DNA of 64,000 nt from Vibrio splendidus (GTDB lineage: Bacteria > Pseudomonadota > Gammaproteobacteria > Enterobacterales > Vibrionaceae): contig NZ_AP025508.1 in assembly GCF_024347615.1 (NCBI RefSeq), positions 2,728,001 through 2,792,000 on the forward strand. Reading direction: 5' to 3'. The position numbers were made by a program, and so were the translations under genes. Of this stretch, positions 1 to 7,936 are shown one piece after another (position 1 is the stretch's first letter; each line of letters opens with the position of its first letter). A model generated the notes under the pieces. It was not told the origin of the DNA and did no database searches. It saw nothing but the letters and a program-made list of their open reading frames with translations.

Positions 1-123
1 GCCGACAATGTTGATATCAATTTCGAGCGGTGTAAGATACGAGCGATATAAAGCTGCTACCGAAGCGGTATCCTCTACCATCAACAAATACTTCGATTTG
101 TTATCTAGCGTTTTTGATTGCAT
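1..123 (-). CDS. luxO: LuxO quorum-sensing response regulator, N-terminal 41 residues (partial)
   Basis: The minus strand starts with ATG at 123 and stays open to the window edge. The visible receiver domain contains the segment [18 protein letters not shown], which I recognise as the start of Vibrio LuxO. LuxO is a sigma-54-dependent response regulator (receiver, AAA+, HTH). When phosphorylated through LuxU at low cell density it activates the qrr small-RNA genes. The divergent qrr1 gene 150 bases away, with a sigma-54 promoter and a LuxO-type palindrome, agrees with this. Only the start of the gene lies in the window, so the catalytic Asp and later domains cannot be checked. Confidence 0.92.
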   Translation of the reverse strand, partial: MQSKTLDNKSKYLLMVEDTASVAALYRSYLTPLEIDINIVG

Positions 124-171
124 ATCCTAGCCATTTATAATTTGCATTTCTTATTATAGTCGCATTCCGCT

Positions 172-184
172 TTGCATTATGCAA
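172..184. promoter_or_regulatory. Probable LuxO binding site upstream of qrr1
   Basis: TTGCATTATGCAA is an exact match to the TTGCA-N3-TGCAA palindrome described for LuxO sites upstream of Vibrio qrr genes. It lies about 65 bases upstream of the sigma-54 promoter, a normal enhancer distance. It may also serve luxO autoregulation, since it sits in the shared divergent region. Confidence 0.75.
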
Positions 185-247
185 ATTAGCCACAATATTT
201 GTAGTGTGTTTTTTTACTTACTTCAAACAATCAATGTTTTATCTATC

Positions 248-263
248 TGGCACGAACGATGCA
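248..263 (+). promoter_or_regulatory. Sigma-54 (-24/-12) promoter of qrr1
   Basis: TGGCACGAACGATGCA fits the TGGCAC-N5-TTGC pattern, with GG at 249-250 and GC at 261-262 in the required 10-base spacing. It ends about 11 bases before the predicted 5' end of Qrr1, as expected for sigma-54 promoters. Confidence 0.85.
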
Positions 264-273
264 ACGGTATAAA

Positions 274-366
274 TGACCTTCGGGTCACCTAGCCAACTGA
301 CGTTGTTAGTGGACAGAGTGTTCACAAACGGAAGCCAGTAGAACATTTACTACTGGCTGTTTTTTT
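274..366 (+). ncRNA. qrr1: Qrr1 quorum-regulatory small RNA
   Basis: The conserved Qrr core (CACCTAGCCAACTGACGTTG and the following TTAGTG) occupies about 287-311. It is preceded by a small 5' hairpin (GACCttcGGGTC). The RNA ends in a strong hairpin, with arms AGCCAGTAG and CTACTGGCT at 333-358, followed by a T run. Qrr RNAs pair with target mRNAs through Hfq, for example the hapR/luxR-type master regulator mRNA, and are made at low cell density under LuxO and sigma-54. Its position between luxO and uvrB is the classical qrr1 location. The 5' end is inferred from the promoter. Confidence 0.95.
333..366 (+). terminator. Rho-independent terminator of qrr1
   Basis: A 9-bp stem (AGCCAGTAG / CTACTGGCT) is followed by seven T residues. 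It also forms the 3' hairpin of the sRNA, the usual Hfq-loading end. Confidence 0.9.
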
Positions 367-425
367 GCCTGAAACACTCTCAATTCTTGTATTGAGGGGA
401 ACAATTCTTCGAATGAAAAGTGAGA

Positions 426-2456
426 TTAGCTGTTGGTAATAAACTGCTTTCTTAGCTGCTCAATTTCATCACGCTTCTGTGCTGCCAATTCAAATTCTAG
501 GTTCTGAGCATGCTGATACATCGCAGCTTCTAGCTTGCTGATCTCTTTATCAAGCTGTTGCGGTGTAAGTACAGCATAACTTTCAGAAGGCTCTGCAACC
601 TTAGATAGAGGAACTTGCTTCGATTGGCGCTGCTGCTTCGACTTGGTTAGATCACCCAGCTCCATAATGTCTTTGATATTACGTTTCAACGCTTGCGGCG
701 TGATGCCTTGCTCTTCATTGTAGGCTTGCTGCTTCTCACGACGACGATCGGTTTCATCAATCGCTTTTCTCATCGACTTAGTAATCGAATCACCATAAAG
801 GATCGCTCGACCTTCCAAGTTACGCGCAGCACGACCAATGGTTTGAATCAGAGAACGCTCAGAACGTAAGAAACCCTCTTTATCAGCATCAAGAATCGCC
901 ACCAGCGATACTTCCGGCATATCCAGACCTTCTCGAAGTAAGTTAATGCCCACTAACACGTCGAACTCGCCCAAACGTAGGTCTCGAATGATCTCTACAC
1001 GCTCCACGGTATCGATATCTGAGTGCAAGTAACGAACCTTAACACCATGCTCACTAAGGTATTCGGTTAAGTCTTCTGCCATTCGTTTAGTCAACGTAGT
1101 GACCAATACGCGCTCTTCTTTCACTGAACGGATTCTGATTTCAGACAGCAAGTCATCCACCTGAGTCGCGACAGGTCTTACTTCGATGATTGGGTCTAAC
1201 AGACCAGTAGGACGCACCACTTGATCAGCAATCTCACCATCTGATTTCTCAATCTCATAATTACCCGGCGTGGCCGACACAAAAATGGTTTGTGGCGCGA
1301 TCGATTCGAACTCTTCAAATTTCATCGGACGGTTATCCAACGCAGAAGGTAACCTAAAGCCAAACTCAACCAAAGTTTCTTTACGAGAGCGGTCACCTTT
1401 ATACATGGCGCCAATTTGCGGCACAGTTACATGTGACTCATCAATGATCAGCAAACCATCATCAGGCAGGTAATCAAATAAGGTTGGAGGCGCTTCCCCT
1501 TCCGCACGGCCGCTCAAGTATCGTGAATAGTTTTCGATACCGGAACAGAAACCCAACTCCGTCATCATCTCGATATCAAACTGAGTTCTTTGAGAAATAC
1601 GCTGTTCTTCGAGAAGCTTGTTGTTGTCTTTTAAATATTGAGCCCTATCGCGCAACTCATCCTTAATCTTCTCAATCGCCTCAAGGATCTTCTCTCTTGG
1701 GGTGACATAGTGAGTTTTTGGATAAACTGTAAAACGCGGTAAGTCTCTTTGTTTCACCGCACCAGTCAGAGGATCAAAAATACTAATGCAGTCCACTTCG
1801 TCATCGAACATTTCAATTCGAACCGCATCTTGGTCAGATTCTGCTGGGAAGATATCAATCACCTCACCACGAACACGGAACTGACCACGTTCAAATGCGA
1901 CATCGTTTCTCGAATATTGCAGCTCAGCCAAGCGGCGTAGGATGTCTCGCTGATCCATCACCTCACCACGACTCAAATGCAGCATCATCTTCAAATAAGA
2001 TTTAGGATCACCAAGACCGTAGATAGCCGATACAGACGCAACAATAATGGCATCTTTTCTTTCTAACAAAGCTTTGGTCGCTGAAAGTCTCATTTGCTCA
2101 ATATGAGCATTTATCGACGCATCTTTCTCGATAAAGGTATCCGTGGTTGGAACGTAGGCTTCCGGTTGGTAATAATCGTAGTAAGAAACAAAGTACTCAA
2201 CGGAGTTATTCGGAAAGAAAGATTTCATCTCGCCATAAAGTTGAGCTGCCAACGTTTTGTTAGGCGCTAACAAGATTGCTGGTCTTTGAGATTGAGAAAT
2301 GACGTTGGCAAGAGTAAAGGTTTTACCAGAGCCCGTTACCCCTAATAGAGTTTGATGTGCCAAACCAGAATCTAATCCATCTAGTAATCTGGTTATCGCT
2401 GTCGGCTGGTCACCGGACGGGCTATAGTCCGATACCAAGTCAAAGAGTTTACTCAT
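426..2456 (-). CDS. uvrB: UvrABC excision nuclease subunit B
   Basis: The 676-residue length is normal for UvrB, the DNA damage-verifying helicase-like subunit of nucleotide excision repair. It binds UvrA2 and then recruits UvrC for dual incision. Visible features are Walker A GVTGSGKT (residues 39-46), the damage-probing beta-hairpin tyrosines ([12 protein letters not shown], about 92-103), the DESHVT Walker B region, helicase motif [11 protein letters not shown], and a C-terminal UVR motif (about 630-665) that contacts UvrC. The start ATG lies just downstream of a LexA box, so the gene is SOS-inducible. It is transcribed towards qrr1. Confidence 0.97.
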   Translation of the reverse strand: MSKLFDLVSDYSPSGDQPTAITRLLDGLDSGLAHQTLLGVTGSGKTFTLANVISQSQRPAILLAPNKTLAAQLYGEMKSFFPNNSVEYFVSYYDYYQPEAYVPTTDTFIEKDASINAHIEQMRLSATKALLERKDAIIVASVSAIYGLGDPKSYLKMMLHLSRGEVMDQRDILRRLAELQYSRNDVAFERGQFRVRGEVIDIFPAESDQDAVRIEMFDDEVDCISIFDPLTGAVKQRDLPRFTVYPKTHYVTPREKILEAIEKIKDELRDRAQYLKDNNKLLEEQRISQRTQFDIEMMTELGFCSGIENYSRYLSGRAEGEAPPTLFDYLPDDGLLIIDESHVTVPQIGAMYKGDRSRKETLVEFGFRLPSALDNRPMKFEEFESIAPQTIFVSATPGNYEIEKSDGEIADQVVRPTGLLDPIIEVRPVATQVDDLLSEIRIRSVKEERVLVTTLTKRMAEDLTEYLSEHGVKVRYLHSDIDTVERVEIIRDLRLGEFDVLVGINLLREGLDMPEVSLVAILDADKEGFLRSERSLIQTIGRAARNLEGRAILYGDSITKSMRKAIDETDRRREKQQAYNEEQGITPQALKRNIKDIMELGDLTKSKQQRQSKQVPLSKVAEPSESYAVLTPQQLDKEISKLEAAMYQHAQNLEFELAAQKRDEIEQLRKQFITNS

Positions 2457-2473
2457 AGGTCGCCATTTCCATA

Positions 2474-2489
2474 CTGTGTATTTAATCAG
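2474..2489. promoter_or_regulatory. LexA box upstream of uvrB
   Basis: CTG-N10-CAG with an AT-rich centre (TACTGTGTATTTAATCAGGT, 2472-2491) lies 17 bases upstream of the uvrB start codon. It matches the gammaproteobacterial LexA consensus and is expected for uvrB. Confidence 0.75.
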
Positions 2490-2818
2490 GTCATTGTCAC
2501 TCTAGGAGCTATGTCGTTGCAACTATTATCTAGAGAAATGCTTCTTAAGATTAGATATCAGTGATAGCTTTTACTTTTAGAACTTGGTATTATCCGTGCC
2601 CTTACAAGATCTCTTCAGCTAAATCACTCAATTTTTAATCCACTACTTTTCCCCAAAAAATCTAAAAATAGCACTTGTTTTACTGTATATTTTATAATCG
2701 TCAAAAGTTATACAATCGTGATATTTTGATACAAATCTTTTAAATACATTACCTTACCTCAGATTTTTATATTCTCAGATTTATCCCAATTATTGTTGTT
2801 AAAGTTTCACACACACAC

Positions 2819-2841
2819 TTATCCACAATTTTGGTGGATAA
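2819..2841. promoter_or_regulatory. Inverted pair of DnaA-box-like sequences
   Basis: TTATCCACA at 2819-2827 is a consensus DnaA box. The reverse copy GTGGATAA at 2834-2841 makes a perfect 8-bp inverted repeat with a 7-base centre. A near-match (TTATCCCAA) lies about 40 bases upstream. Function is unknown; it could titrate DnaA or couple local transcription to replication. Confidence 0.5.
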
Positions 2842-2916
2842 CTAAAGAAAAGCTAAATCCGGTAAGGCGTCCAAGAAAGTAAAGTTTTTTATATTATTTT
2901 TTTCTGCTATTTTTTA

Positions 2917-2945
2917 TTGACAGAAATTCGGACTATTATTAGAAT
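2917..2945 (+). promoter_or_regulatory. Sigma-70 promoter of tRNA-Asn
   Basis: A perfect -35 TTGACA (2917-2922) and a -10 TAGAAT (2940-2945) have a 17-base spacer. They are followed by a GC-rich discriminator (TCGCGTCGC) typical of stringently controlled stable-RNA promoters, just ahead of the tRNA. Confidence 0.8.
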
Positions 2946-2965
2946 TCGCGTCGCTAACAAGCAAT

Positions 2966-3041
2966 TCCCCTTTAGTTCAGTTGGTAGAACGGCGGACTGT
3001 TAATCCGTATGTCGCAAGTTCAAGTCTTGCAAGGGGAGCCA
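2966..3041 (+). tRNA. tRNA-Asn (anticodon GTT)
   Basis: The 76-base cloverleaf has acceptor arms TCCCCTT/AAGGGGA, a D-loop with AGTTCAGTTGGTAGA, an anticodon loop CTGTTAA giving anticodon GTT, a T-arm with GTTCAAGTC, and an encoded CCA end. It is followed by its own terminator. Confidence 0.97.
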
Positions 3042-3053
3042 AATTCAGAAAAA

Positions 3054-3080
3054 AGCTCAATCGAAAGATTGGGCTTTTTT
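3054..3080 (+). terminator. Terminator of tRNA-Asn
   Basis: Stem AGCTCAATC / GATTGGGCT with a GAAA-type loop, followed by TTTTTT. Confidence 0.85.
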
Positions 3081-3134
3081 CGTATATAACTGCGACTAAC
3101 TTGTTCCAAGTTAATGTCACAAACCTAGCCGCCC

Positions 3135-3165
3135 GCGTTCAAGTCTCGACAAGGGGGCCAAATTT
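3135..3165 (+). pseudogene. Degraded 3' fragment of tRNA-Asn
   Basis: GTTCAAGTCTCGACAAGGGG followed by GCCAAATT repeats the T-arm, acceptor 3' side and flank of the intact tRNA-Asn about 120 bases upstream, with a few substitutions and one insertion. No 5' half exists. It is followed by its own terminator hairpin. It may be the remnant of a duplicated tRNA or of an old tRNA-targeted integration (attR-like). Confidence 0.6.
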
Positions 3166-3169
3166 AAAG

Positions 3170-3196
3170 AAGCCGCATCACTCGATGCGGCTTTTT
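3170..3196 (+). terminator. Terminator after tRNA fragment
   Basis: Stem AAGCCGCATC / GATGCGGCTT with a short loop, followed by a T run. Confidence 0.8.
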
Positions 3197-3239
3197 GCGT
3201 TTTAGTCTTTAACGTTCCGCTCACGTTCATCGTTGATCA

Positions 3240-3267
3240 AAAAAGCCACGGGAAAATCCGTGGCTTA
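3240..3267 (-). terminator. Terminator of the toxin operon
   Basis: Stem AAGCCACGG / CCGTGGCTT with an A tract on its left, giving a U tract on the minus strand. It sits about 70 bases past the stop of the 146-residue gene. Confidence 0.75.
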
Positions 3268-3336
3268 CTCAAGCTTTGAGACTATAAGTTGATCACTAAA
3301 ATGATAATCCCTCTCACAGAATCACTTCAAATTGCA

Positions 3337-3777
3337 TTATAGGTGACGAGCAATCGTATCCATCAGAACTGCAGCTACCTTATCATTGCCAGCTTTGTCG
3401 CCTTTGCTGTAGGTATTGATTTGACGCTTCGATGAATCGTGGATATTAGTTATAGCCACGACTTCTCTCTCGATACCAAATCCAACCAACTTAATCATCA
3501 ACTCTTTATTTTTGAATGAGTCGCCAACGATCACGATAGAGTTAAAATCTTTCAGTAACTCTTTGGTCAATCCCTCAACTTGAACATCATTACTATCAAT
3601 AAAAAAGATGTCTGCAGACTTCGTAGAGCTTCGTTCTCCGGCAGACTTCAGTTGGATTTGCTGCATCTCATTGAATACACCATTATCTTGCGTTCCAATG
3701 GTAGATAGGCTCGCAGCATTAGAAGCCAAAGACAATAGCAGTGTACTAGCAAAAATAGTACTTTTAACAAAATTCAT
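3337..3777 (-). CDS. Small exported protein downstream of the pore-forming toxin
   Basis: 146 residues with a clear signal peptide (MNFVKSTIFASTLLLSLASNA, then ASLST). The mature part is about 125 residues with beta/alpha-like segments such as SIVIVGDS. There is no cysteine and no motif I recognise. It starts 19 bases after the toxin stop codon and shares its terminator, so the two are probably co-transcribed. By analogy with vvhBA of V. vulnificus, where a small exported protein is paired with a cytolysin, it could be a secretion or folding partner; this is inference. Function unknown. Confidence 0.7.
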   Translation of the reverse strand: MNFVKSTIFASTLLLSLASNAASLSTIGTQDNGVFNEMQQIQLKSAGERSSTKSADIFFIDSNDVQVEGLTKELLKDFNSIVIVGDSFKNKELMIKLVGFGIEREVVAITNIHDSSKRQINTYSKGDKAGNDKVAAVLMDTIARHL

Positions 3778-3796
3778 TCTCTTTACCCTCTAATAA

Positions 3797-5131
3797 CTAA
3801 AGAATTGTTTCTTTCATAATGCGGAACGTTTGACCTTTATCATCAATAGTACAATCGGTATCGATCGTAATACCGTAGTTAGAATCCTTTTGATAAAGAA
3901 ACGATTCATCCTCTGAAATTGACCAACTGCTACCATACATATTGAGATAGGCGCGTGAAACCGTCACCGCATTACCGAATGCCAGTTTTTGATCACGACA
4001 AGTATTCCGATCTGCAGTGTAGTTTTCCTGCCACGTCTCATAGCTCTTTAAGTCGTAAACTCGATACAGGTCTTCGCCCCATATCTCAGCAGCGTTCTTT
4101 ACATGCCAAAACTCACTTGATGGATTATCTGCATACCAGCCAGCTTCTCCCACTGCTTTTGTATTGATCGTTTGAACCACGCTGTGACCAATATCATTAC
4201 CCTCATCGACCGAGGTGTAATTCAACATACTGTGTGTTTGGCTCGACTCTTTAGTTTGGCTAAAACCAAAACCAACACCTAAGCCAGCAGAAGGACCATC
4301 TGATTTGCTGGCTTCGAAAGATCCAGTAATATCGAAGCTAAAAGACGTACTCTCAGCTAAAGAAATCTCTTTTTGCACATTACTCGAACTTGGAAAGCTT
4401 TGCTGGTTCACAAACAGATTTCCATGTCGGCTTTGAGGGAGACAATGATCGTTGAGTTTGTCGTCTTCACATCGCTCACTTAAGTACTTCCAAGTCAACC
4501 TTGTTTGCTCTTCAAGATTGTTAGGTGCTTCATTAACCGCTCTGCGGTGCATCTGGTTGTAAGCATCCTCACCTGACATGAAATTAAATTGAGAATTTCC
4601 CTGGAAGATCTGACCTAAGTATCCTCCTGAGTAATGAAAATGCGGAGCAACCTTTTCATCTTCCCACTCGAGAAAATAGCCACCATCGGCGAGGGTTTGC
4701 CGCGTGACATTCATGCTGCCGTCAACCGCCATGATATAATTAGTTTTATTTGACTGAGAAAACATCAAAAGATCAATAGTACGTGCGACATCAACCTGTT
4801 CATGGATTTTGTACTTCTCCTTACCAGGGCCATAAGCACCATTCTGAGAGGTGATAATAAATTGCTCTTCAATTTGACCATCTTCTATTCTGGCATGCTG
4901 ACAGAGGTTCGCAATTTTTCCAGGTAAATCCTGCTGCTCTAGATGATTATTAATGTATTCTACTTTGGCATTAAAGATATCACAGGCTGTTGCCGGATCA
5001 TCGTACGCAACATACTCATCAGCCCCTTTGAAGTAGGCATCATCAATTCCTGGGATAGGAGATGCATTCGCATAGCCAGATAACATGGAGACTGTTATCA
5101 AGCTCAAACTGAAACTTTTTAATTTCATCAA
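3797..5131 (-). CDS. Leukocidin/haemolysin-like beta-pore-forming toxin
   Basis: 444 residues with an N-terminal signal peptide ending near SGYANAS. The middle (about 285-345) has an alternating polar/small-residue tract (SFSFDITGSFEAS, LGVGFGFSQTKESSQTHS). It resembles the pre-stem and neighbouring strands of the leukocidin superfamily, such as V. cholerae and V. vulnificus cytolysins. C-terminal aromatic-rich segments (WYADNPSSEFWHV, YETWQENYT) would suit a rim domain. It is longer than a bare leukocidin core (about 300) and shorter than V. cholerae cytolysin (741), so it probably has a unique N-terminal domain instead of C-terminal lectin domains. It heads an operon with the 146-residue gene. 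Family placement is by pattern, not search. Confidence 0.65.
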   Translation of the reverse strand: MMKLKSFSLSLITVSMLSGYANASPIPGIDDAYFKGADEYVAYDDPATACDIFNAKVEYINNHLEQQDLPGKIANLCQHARIEDGQIEEQFIITSQNGAYGPGKEKYKIHEQVDVARTIDLLMFSQSNKTNYIMAVDGSMNVTRQTLADGGYFLEWEDEKVAPHFHYSGGYLGQIFQGNSQFNFMSGEDAYNQMHRRAVNEAPNNLEEQTRLTWKYLSERCEDDKLNDHCLPQSRHGNLFVNQQSFPSSSNVQKEISLAESTSFSFDITGSFEASKSDGPSAGLGVGFGFSQTKESSQTHSMLNYTSVDEGNDIGHSVVQTINTKAVGEAGWYADNPSSEFWHVKNAAEIWGEDLYRVYDLKSYETWQENYTADRNTCRDQKLAFGNAVTVSRAYLNMYGSSWSISEDESFLYQKDSNYGITIDTDCTIDDKGQTFRIMKETIL

Positions 5132-5225
5132 TCGTTCCTTTTAACTGCATTTGCACCAATATCGATGCCTTTTAAAATTAGCGAGTCAAAAGAATATATT
5201 CACAATTAAATTGTGATAAAAAAAT

Positions 5226-5489
5226 CTATTTTATTGTTGAATATTCCTGGGTAATAATTAATTTGTTATTGAATACTTTATATCTCACTGGAAAAGTTAA
5301 ATCAGTCATTTCAGATTCTTTGTCCTTAAACCTTCGATAGCAATGGAAAATAAGCCGACCTTGTTCTGTCCGAAATGAAAGGCCGGAGTGTCCTATGTTA
5401 ATTCTCTTTCGCCATACTAGTAGCTCTTCTAGCGAATCAACCTTCTCTATTTGAATTTGTATTTTTTCAAAGTATCCATCAAAGTTCAT
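5226..5489 (-). CDS. Hypothetical protein, 87 residues
   Basis: The ATG at 5489 (MNFDGYFEK) is preferred over an upstream TTG. It has no signal peptide, no membrane segment and no family I recognise; the sequence looks like a small alpha+beta protein (LIFHCYRRF, KLIITQEYS). It lies about 95 bases upstream of the toxin gene on the same strand and may share its transcript. It could be a small immunity or regulatory protein, but nothing in the sequence proves this. Confidence 0.5.
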   Translation of the reverse strand: MNFDGYFEKIQIQIEKVDSLEELLVWRKRINIGHSGLSFRTEQGRLIFHCYRRFKDKESEMTDLTFPVRYKVFNNKLIITQEYSTIK

Positions 5490-5824
5490 AATTAAATATC
5501 TTACTAAAGCCAAACCTTTACAACTATTTTTTATAATTCAAGTCTTTATCAAAACCAATTTTCAACACACTATGATTCTCGAAAATTTAATCAATCATTG
5601 ACTGACCAATCTATAATTAAGTACATTTTTTATATTGTAAAAAGCCACATTAATGTGGCTTTTATTTTAACGAGAATGGCAGAAGAAGAGCAGAGCCGAC
5701 TAACCGCACTACCCTCCACCAGCGCTGAACACGCTCTAATGTTTGACGATTTACAATAAACCAAATGATTCAAGTAGTACTGAAAATCAAGTAATTTCAA
5801 GAAAAATCAACATTTAGAATATGT
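5490..5824. other. AT-rich intergenic region of the toxin block
   Basis: No gene is supported. The only clear element is the perfect-palindrome terminator at 5640-5663. The rest is AT-rich DNA that could hold the promoter of the 87-residue gene and the toxin. Confidence 0.5.
5640..5663 (-). terminator. Palindromic terminator downstream of the sphingomyelinase gene
   Basis: Perfect palindrome, with AAAAGCCACATT pairing with AATGTGGCTTTT and flanking A/T tracts, so it can act on both strands. It ends the minus-strand transcript carrying the sphingomyelinase. Confidence 0.75.
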
Positions 5825-7312
5825 TCATTTATAAGTAAGACTCGATTCCCAGTCGGAGAATTTAAAGTTATCCATCTCAATAATGAAAAGTCCATTTTGG
5901 CTCACGGGCAGTTCGTTTGTCGCTTTAATATACGAGTTATCAGGCTCAAGATATTTATCTGCTGACGCCCATACATGATGCGCATGATCATAAATATAGA
6001 CAACATCACCGTTTTGGATACAGCTATCAGATTCAACTTGGCGGCTGATCTTCATGAAGTCAGAAGAGTCGTGATTTTCGGTATAATACGTACTGCCACT
6101 GTAGGTCCAGTAGTAATTTTTATAATCATCTGTTCTCGAAAACTGTACAAAGTCATGATCGTGAACACAAGTACCAATATATGGATGCCAATTGTCTAAC
6201 TTAAACTTAGCGTTGGATTGCTTTCCATCTCGACCGTAGGTTAACCAGCCATCAGACACATTTGGGTCAGCGTAAATATATTCGCCATTCAATCGGTGCT
6301 TTAACCTAATTGAATTGTATGGCTTATTGGTTGGGCGCATACTGTGAACTGGGGTGCTTTCATCGGCATACTCAAAAGCAGCAACAGGGAAGTGGTCTGA
6401 ATACTCATAAAAGTAATAAGGTTCCTGTGTGCCAGTTAGAACAACTCTCTTCGATGCAATATCCAATACTTGATTGTGCCAATTCTTGGGTTGCTTGTGA
6501 CTGCGCTCAACAAGAACATAGTCAAGTAATTGCCCTTTTAGATCTGGATAGTTTGCGTGCGCTAAGCCATTGACAGCAGGATCCCATGAGTAAGGTGCAC
6601 CAGCATAATTGGTCGGTTCTGATACATTTAAGGTCTCGAGCATTGAATAAAATTCTTGTGAGTCCTTTGCTACGTTTAAATCACCAGCAATAAAAAACAT
6701 TTCGTCAGCTGAGCGATTAGCCCCGAAAACATAATTCTCTATTTGTGCGAACTGGTCTTGTCTAATAATAGAAGGAGGGATACTGCAGGTATCGTCATCA
6801 GCTTGAACGTGAGTGCCGATAATATTGTATCTCTCTCCACCTTTGTTAATGACGGTATGTATAAAACCTTTTTGAGAAGCCCAATCTGCACCGCACCCAT
6901 CCCTGAAGATCACTTGTGACTTATACTCAATCGGATATTTACTGAATATAATCACGCCGCCATCATCAAGAGATGTCGATCGCCAACCTTCAGTATGATC
7001 CCAGCCACTTTTTGTACGGCCTAAAACAGGCGTTAGATATCCAAATTTCTGAGCGAGTGCATCGATAAGTATTTGGCTTGCTTGGTTGTCGAACACTTCG
7101 TTAAATACAACCACGTCAGTATCATCAAAAACCGAAGAGTTCGCCAATAACTGTGCTCGTTTATTTGGGTTAGTCCCACCAACGAAAATGCCCAGACGAT
7201 GATCCAGCATATAAACGTTATAATTCATTATCTTGGGGGGTGAGCTGATCTCCTCAGCTCGCAAAGTAAGAGTGATCAGTATGAGCAAGACTGATATTAG
7301 ATATTTAATCAT
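5825..7312 (-). CDS. Secreted sphingomyelinase C-like phosphodiesterase
   Basis: The ATG at 7312 starts a signal peptide (MIKYLISVLLILITLTLRAEE); an upstream in-frame start would bury it. Residues about 25-320 are an endonuclease/exonuclease/phosphatase (DNase I-fold) domain of the bacterial neutral sphingomyelinase type. It has metal-binding Glu in FNEVFD (about 71), GDLN (about 210) and the catalytic SDHFPV His (about 307). Such enzymes cleave sphingomyelin to ceramide and phosphocholine and lyse host cells. A C-terminal region of about 160 residues, rich in Tyr/Trp (EYIYADP, NYYWTYSGSTYY), looks like a separate beta domain for membrane or carbohydrate binding. It lies 100 bases downstream of the ToxS/VtrC-like gene, same strand. 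Confidence 0.85.
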   Translation of the reverse strand: MIKYLISVLLILITLTLRAEEISSPPKIMNYNVYMLDHRLGIFVGGTNPNKRAQLLANSSVFDDTDVVVFNEVFDNQASQILIDALAQKFGYLTPVLGRTKSGWDHTEGWRSTSLDDGGVIIFSKYPIEYKSQVIFRDGCGADWASQKGFIHTVINKGGERYNIIGTHVQADDDTCSIPPSIIRQDQFAQIENYVFGANRSADEMFFIAGDLNVAKDSQEFYSMLETLNVSEPTNYAGAPYSWDPAVNGLAHANYPDLKGQLLDYVLVERSHKQPKNWHNQVLDIASKRVVLTGTQEPYYFYEYSDHFPVAAFEYADESTPVHSMRPTNKPYNSIRLKHRLNGEYIYADPNVSDGWLTYGRDGKQSNAKFKLDNWHPYIGTCVHDHDFVQFSRTDDYKNYYWTYSGSTYYTENHDSSDFMKISRQVESDSCIQNGDVVYIYDHAHHVWASADKYLEPDNSYIKATNELPVSQNGLFIIEMDNFKFSDWESSLTYK

Positions 7313-7414
7313 GGTTAGTGCATCTCCTATTAAACTGAGGTGCATCCTCTCATAATGACACAATTGATAATAATTAAATAGGTCTAAAAAAAATATCAAA
7401 CCATAGTTAAAACA

Positions 7415-7936
7415 TTAATAGTCATCATAAAAGTCTTCAATTGGTAAAGCCTCAACTTTTACAGCTACCATTTTCTTTACAGGACTATTTGAAATGACAA
7501 GCATATATTGGTTCGGCAACTCTTCAACAACTTGAACCGATTTAAAAAACGATAGCTTTTTTCGCGCTTCAATATATCTATCATAAACGAGCATGTCGTC
7601 ATCATGTTCAAAATCAATATCTCCATGATCAACGCGTTCTTCACGCAAGCTTACATTAAATAGCCCATTACTCTTGCGAATGAATTTTCCTTTTGTGTAT
7701 ATATCTAAAGTGTTATTGAGTCCAGCTTCTTTTATAACCGTAACCGCCTCAAAATTTTCATCACTGATCACGACGTCCATGTACTCTGTGGCCATATAGT
7801 TACCATCTATTGTCATATAAAGGGTCGTAGAGTTGACCAAAACATTATTTTTCGAACGTAGACTATATGCAATGGAAACCAGCATTAAACAAAGACAAAA
7901 CAGAAGAAAGTAAACGCTTTTATTTTTAGTGAACAT
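7415..7936 (-). CDS. ToxS/VtrC-like membrane-anchored periplasmic cofactor
   Basis: 173 residues: a short cytoplasmic start, one membrane segment (about 8-26, VYFLLFCLCLMLVSIAYSL) and a periplasmic domain of mostly beta strands. It overlaps the end of the upstream ToxR-like gene by 11 bases, the arrangement seen for toxRS and vtrA-vtrC. In those pairs the second protein shields or completes the periplasmic sensing domain of the regulator; VtrA/VtrC together form a bile-salt-binding barrel. I assign the role from size, topology and position; sequence similarity to either protein could not be tested. Confidence 0.6.
   Translation of the reverse strand: MFTKNKSVYFLLFCLCLMLVSIAYSLRSKNNVLVNSTTLYMTIDGNYMATEYMDVVISDENFEAVTVIKEAGLNNTLDIYTKGKFIRKSNGLFNVSLREERVDHGDIDFEHDDDMLVYDRYIEARKKLSFFKSVQVVEELPNQYMLVISNSPVKKMVAVKVEALPIEDFYDDY

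Larger units (their letters stand above)
2457..2965. other. Intergenic region uvrB - tRNA-Asn
   Basis: About 500 bases of AT-rich DNA with no credible gene. It holds the uvrB LexA box, a DnaA-box inverted pair (2819-2841) and the tRNA promoter (2917-2945). Confidence 0.7.
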
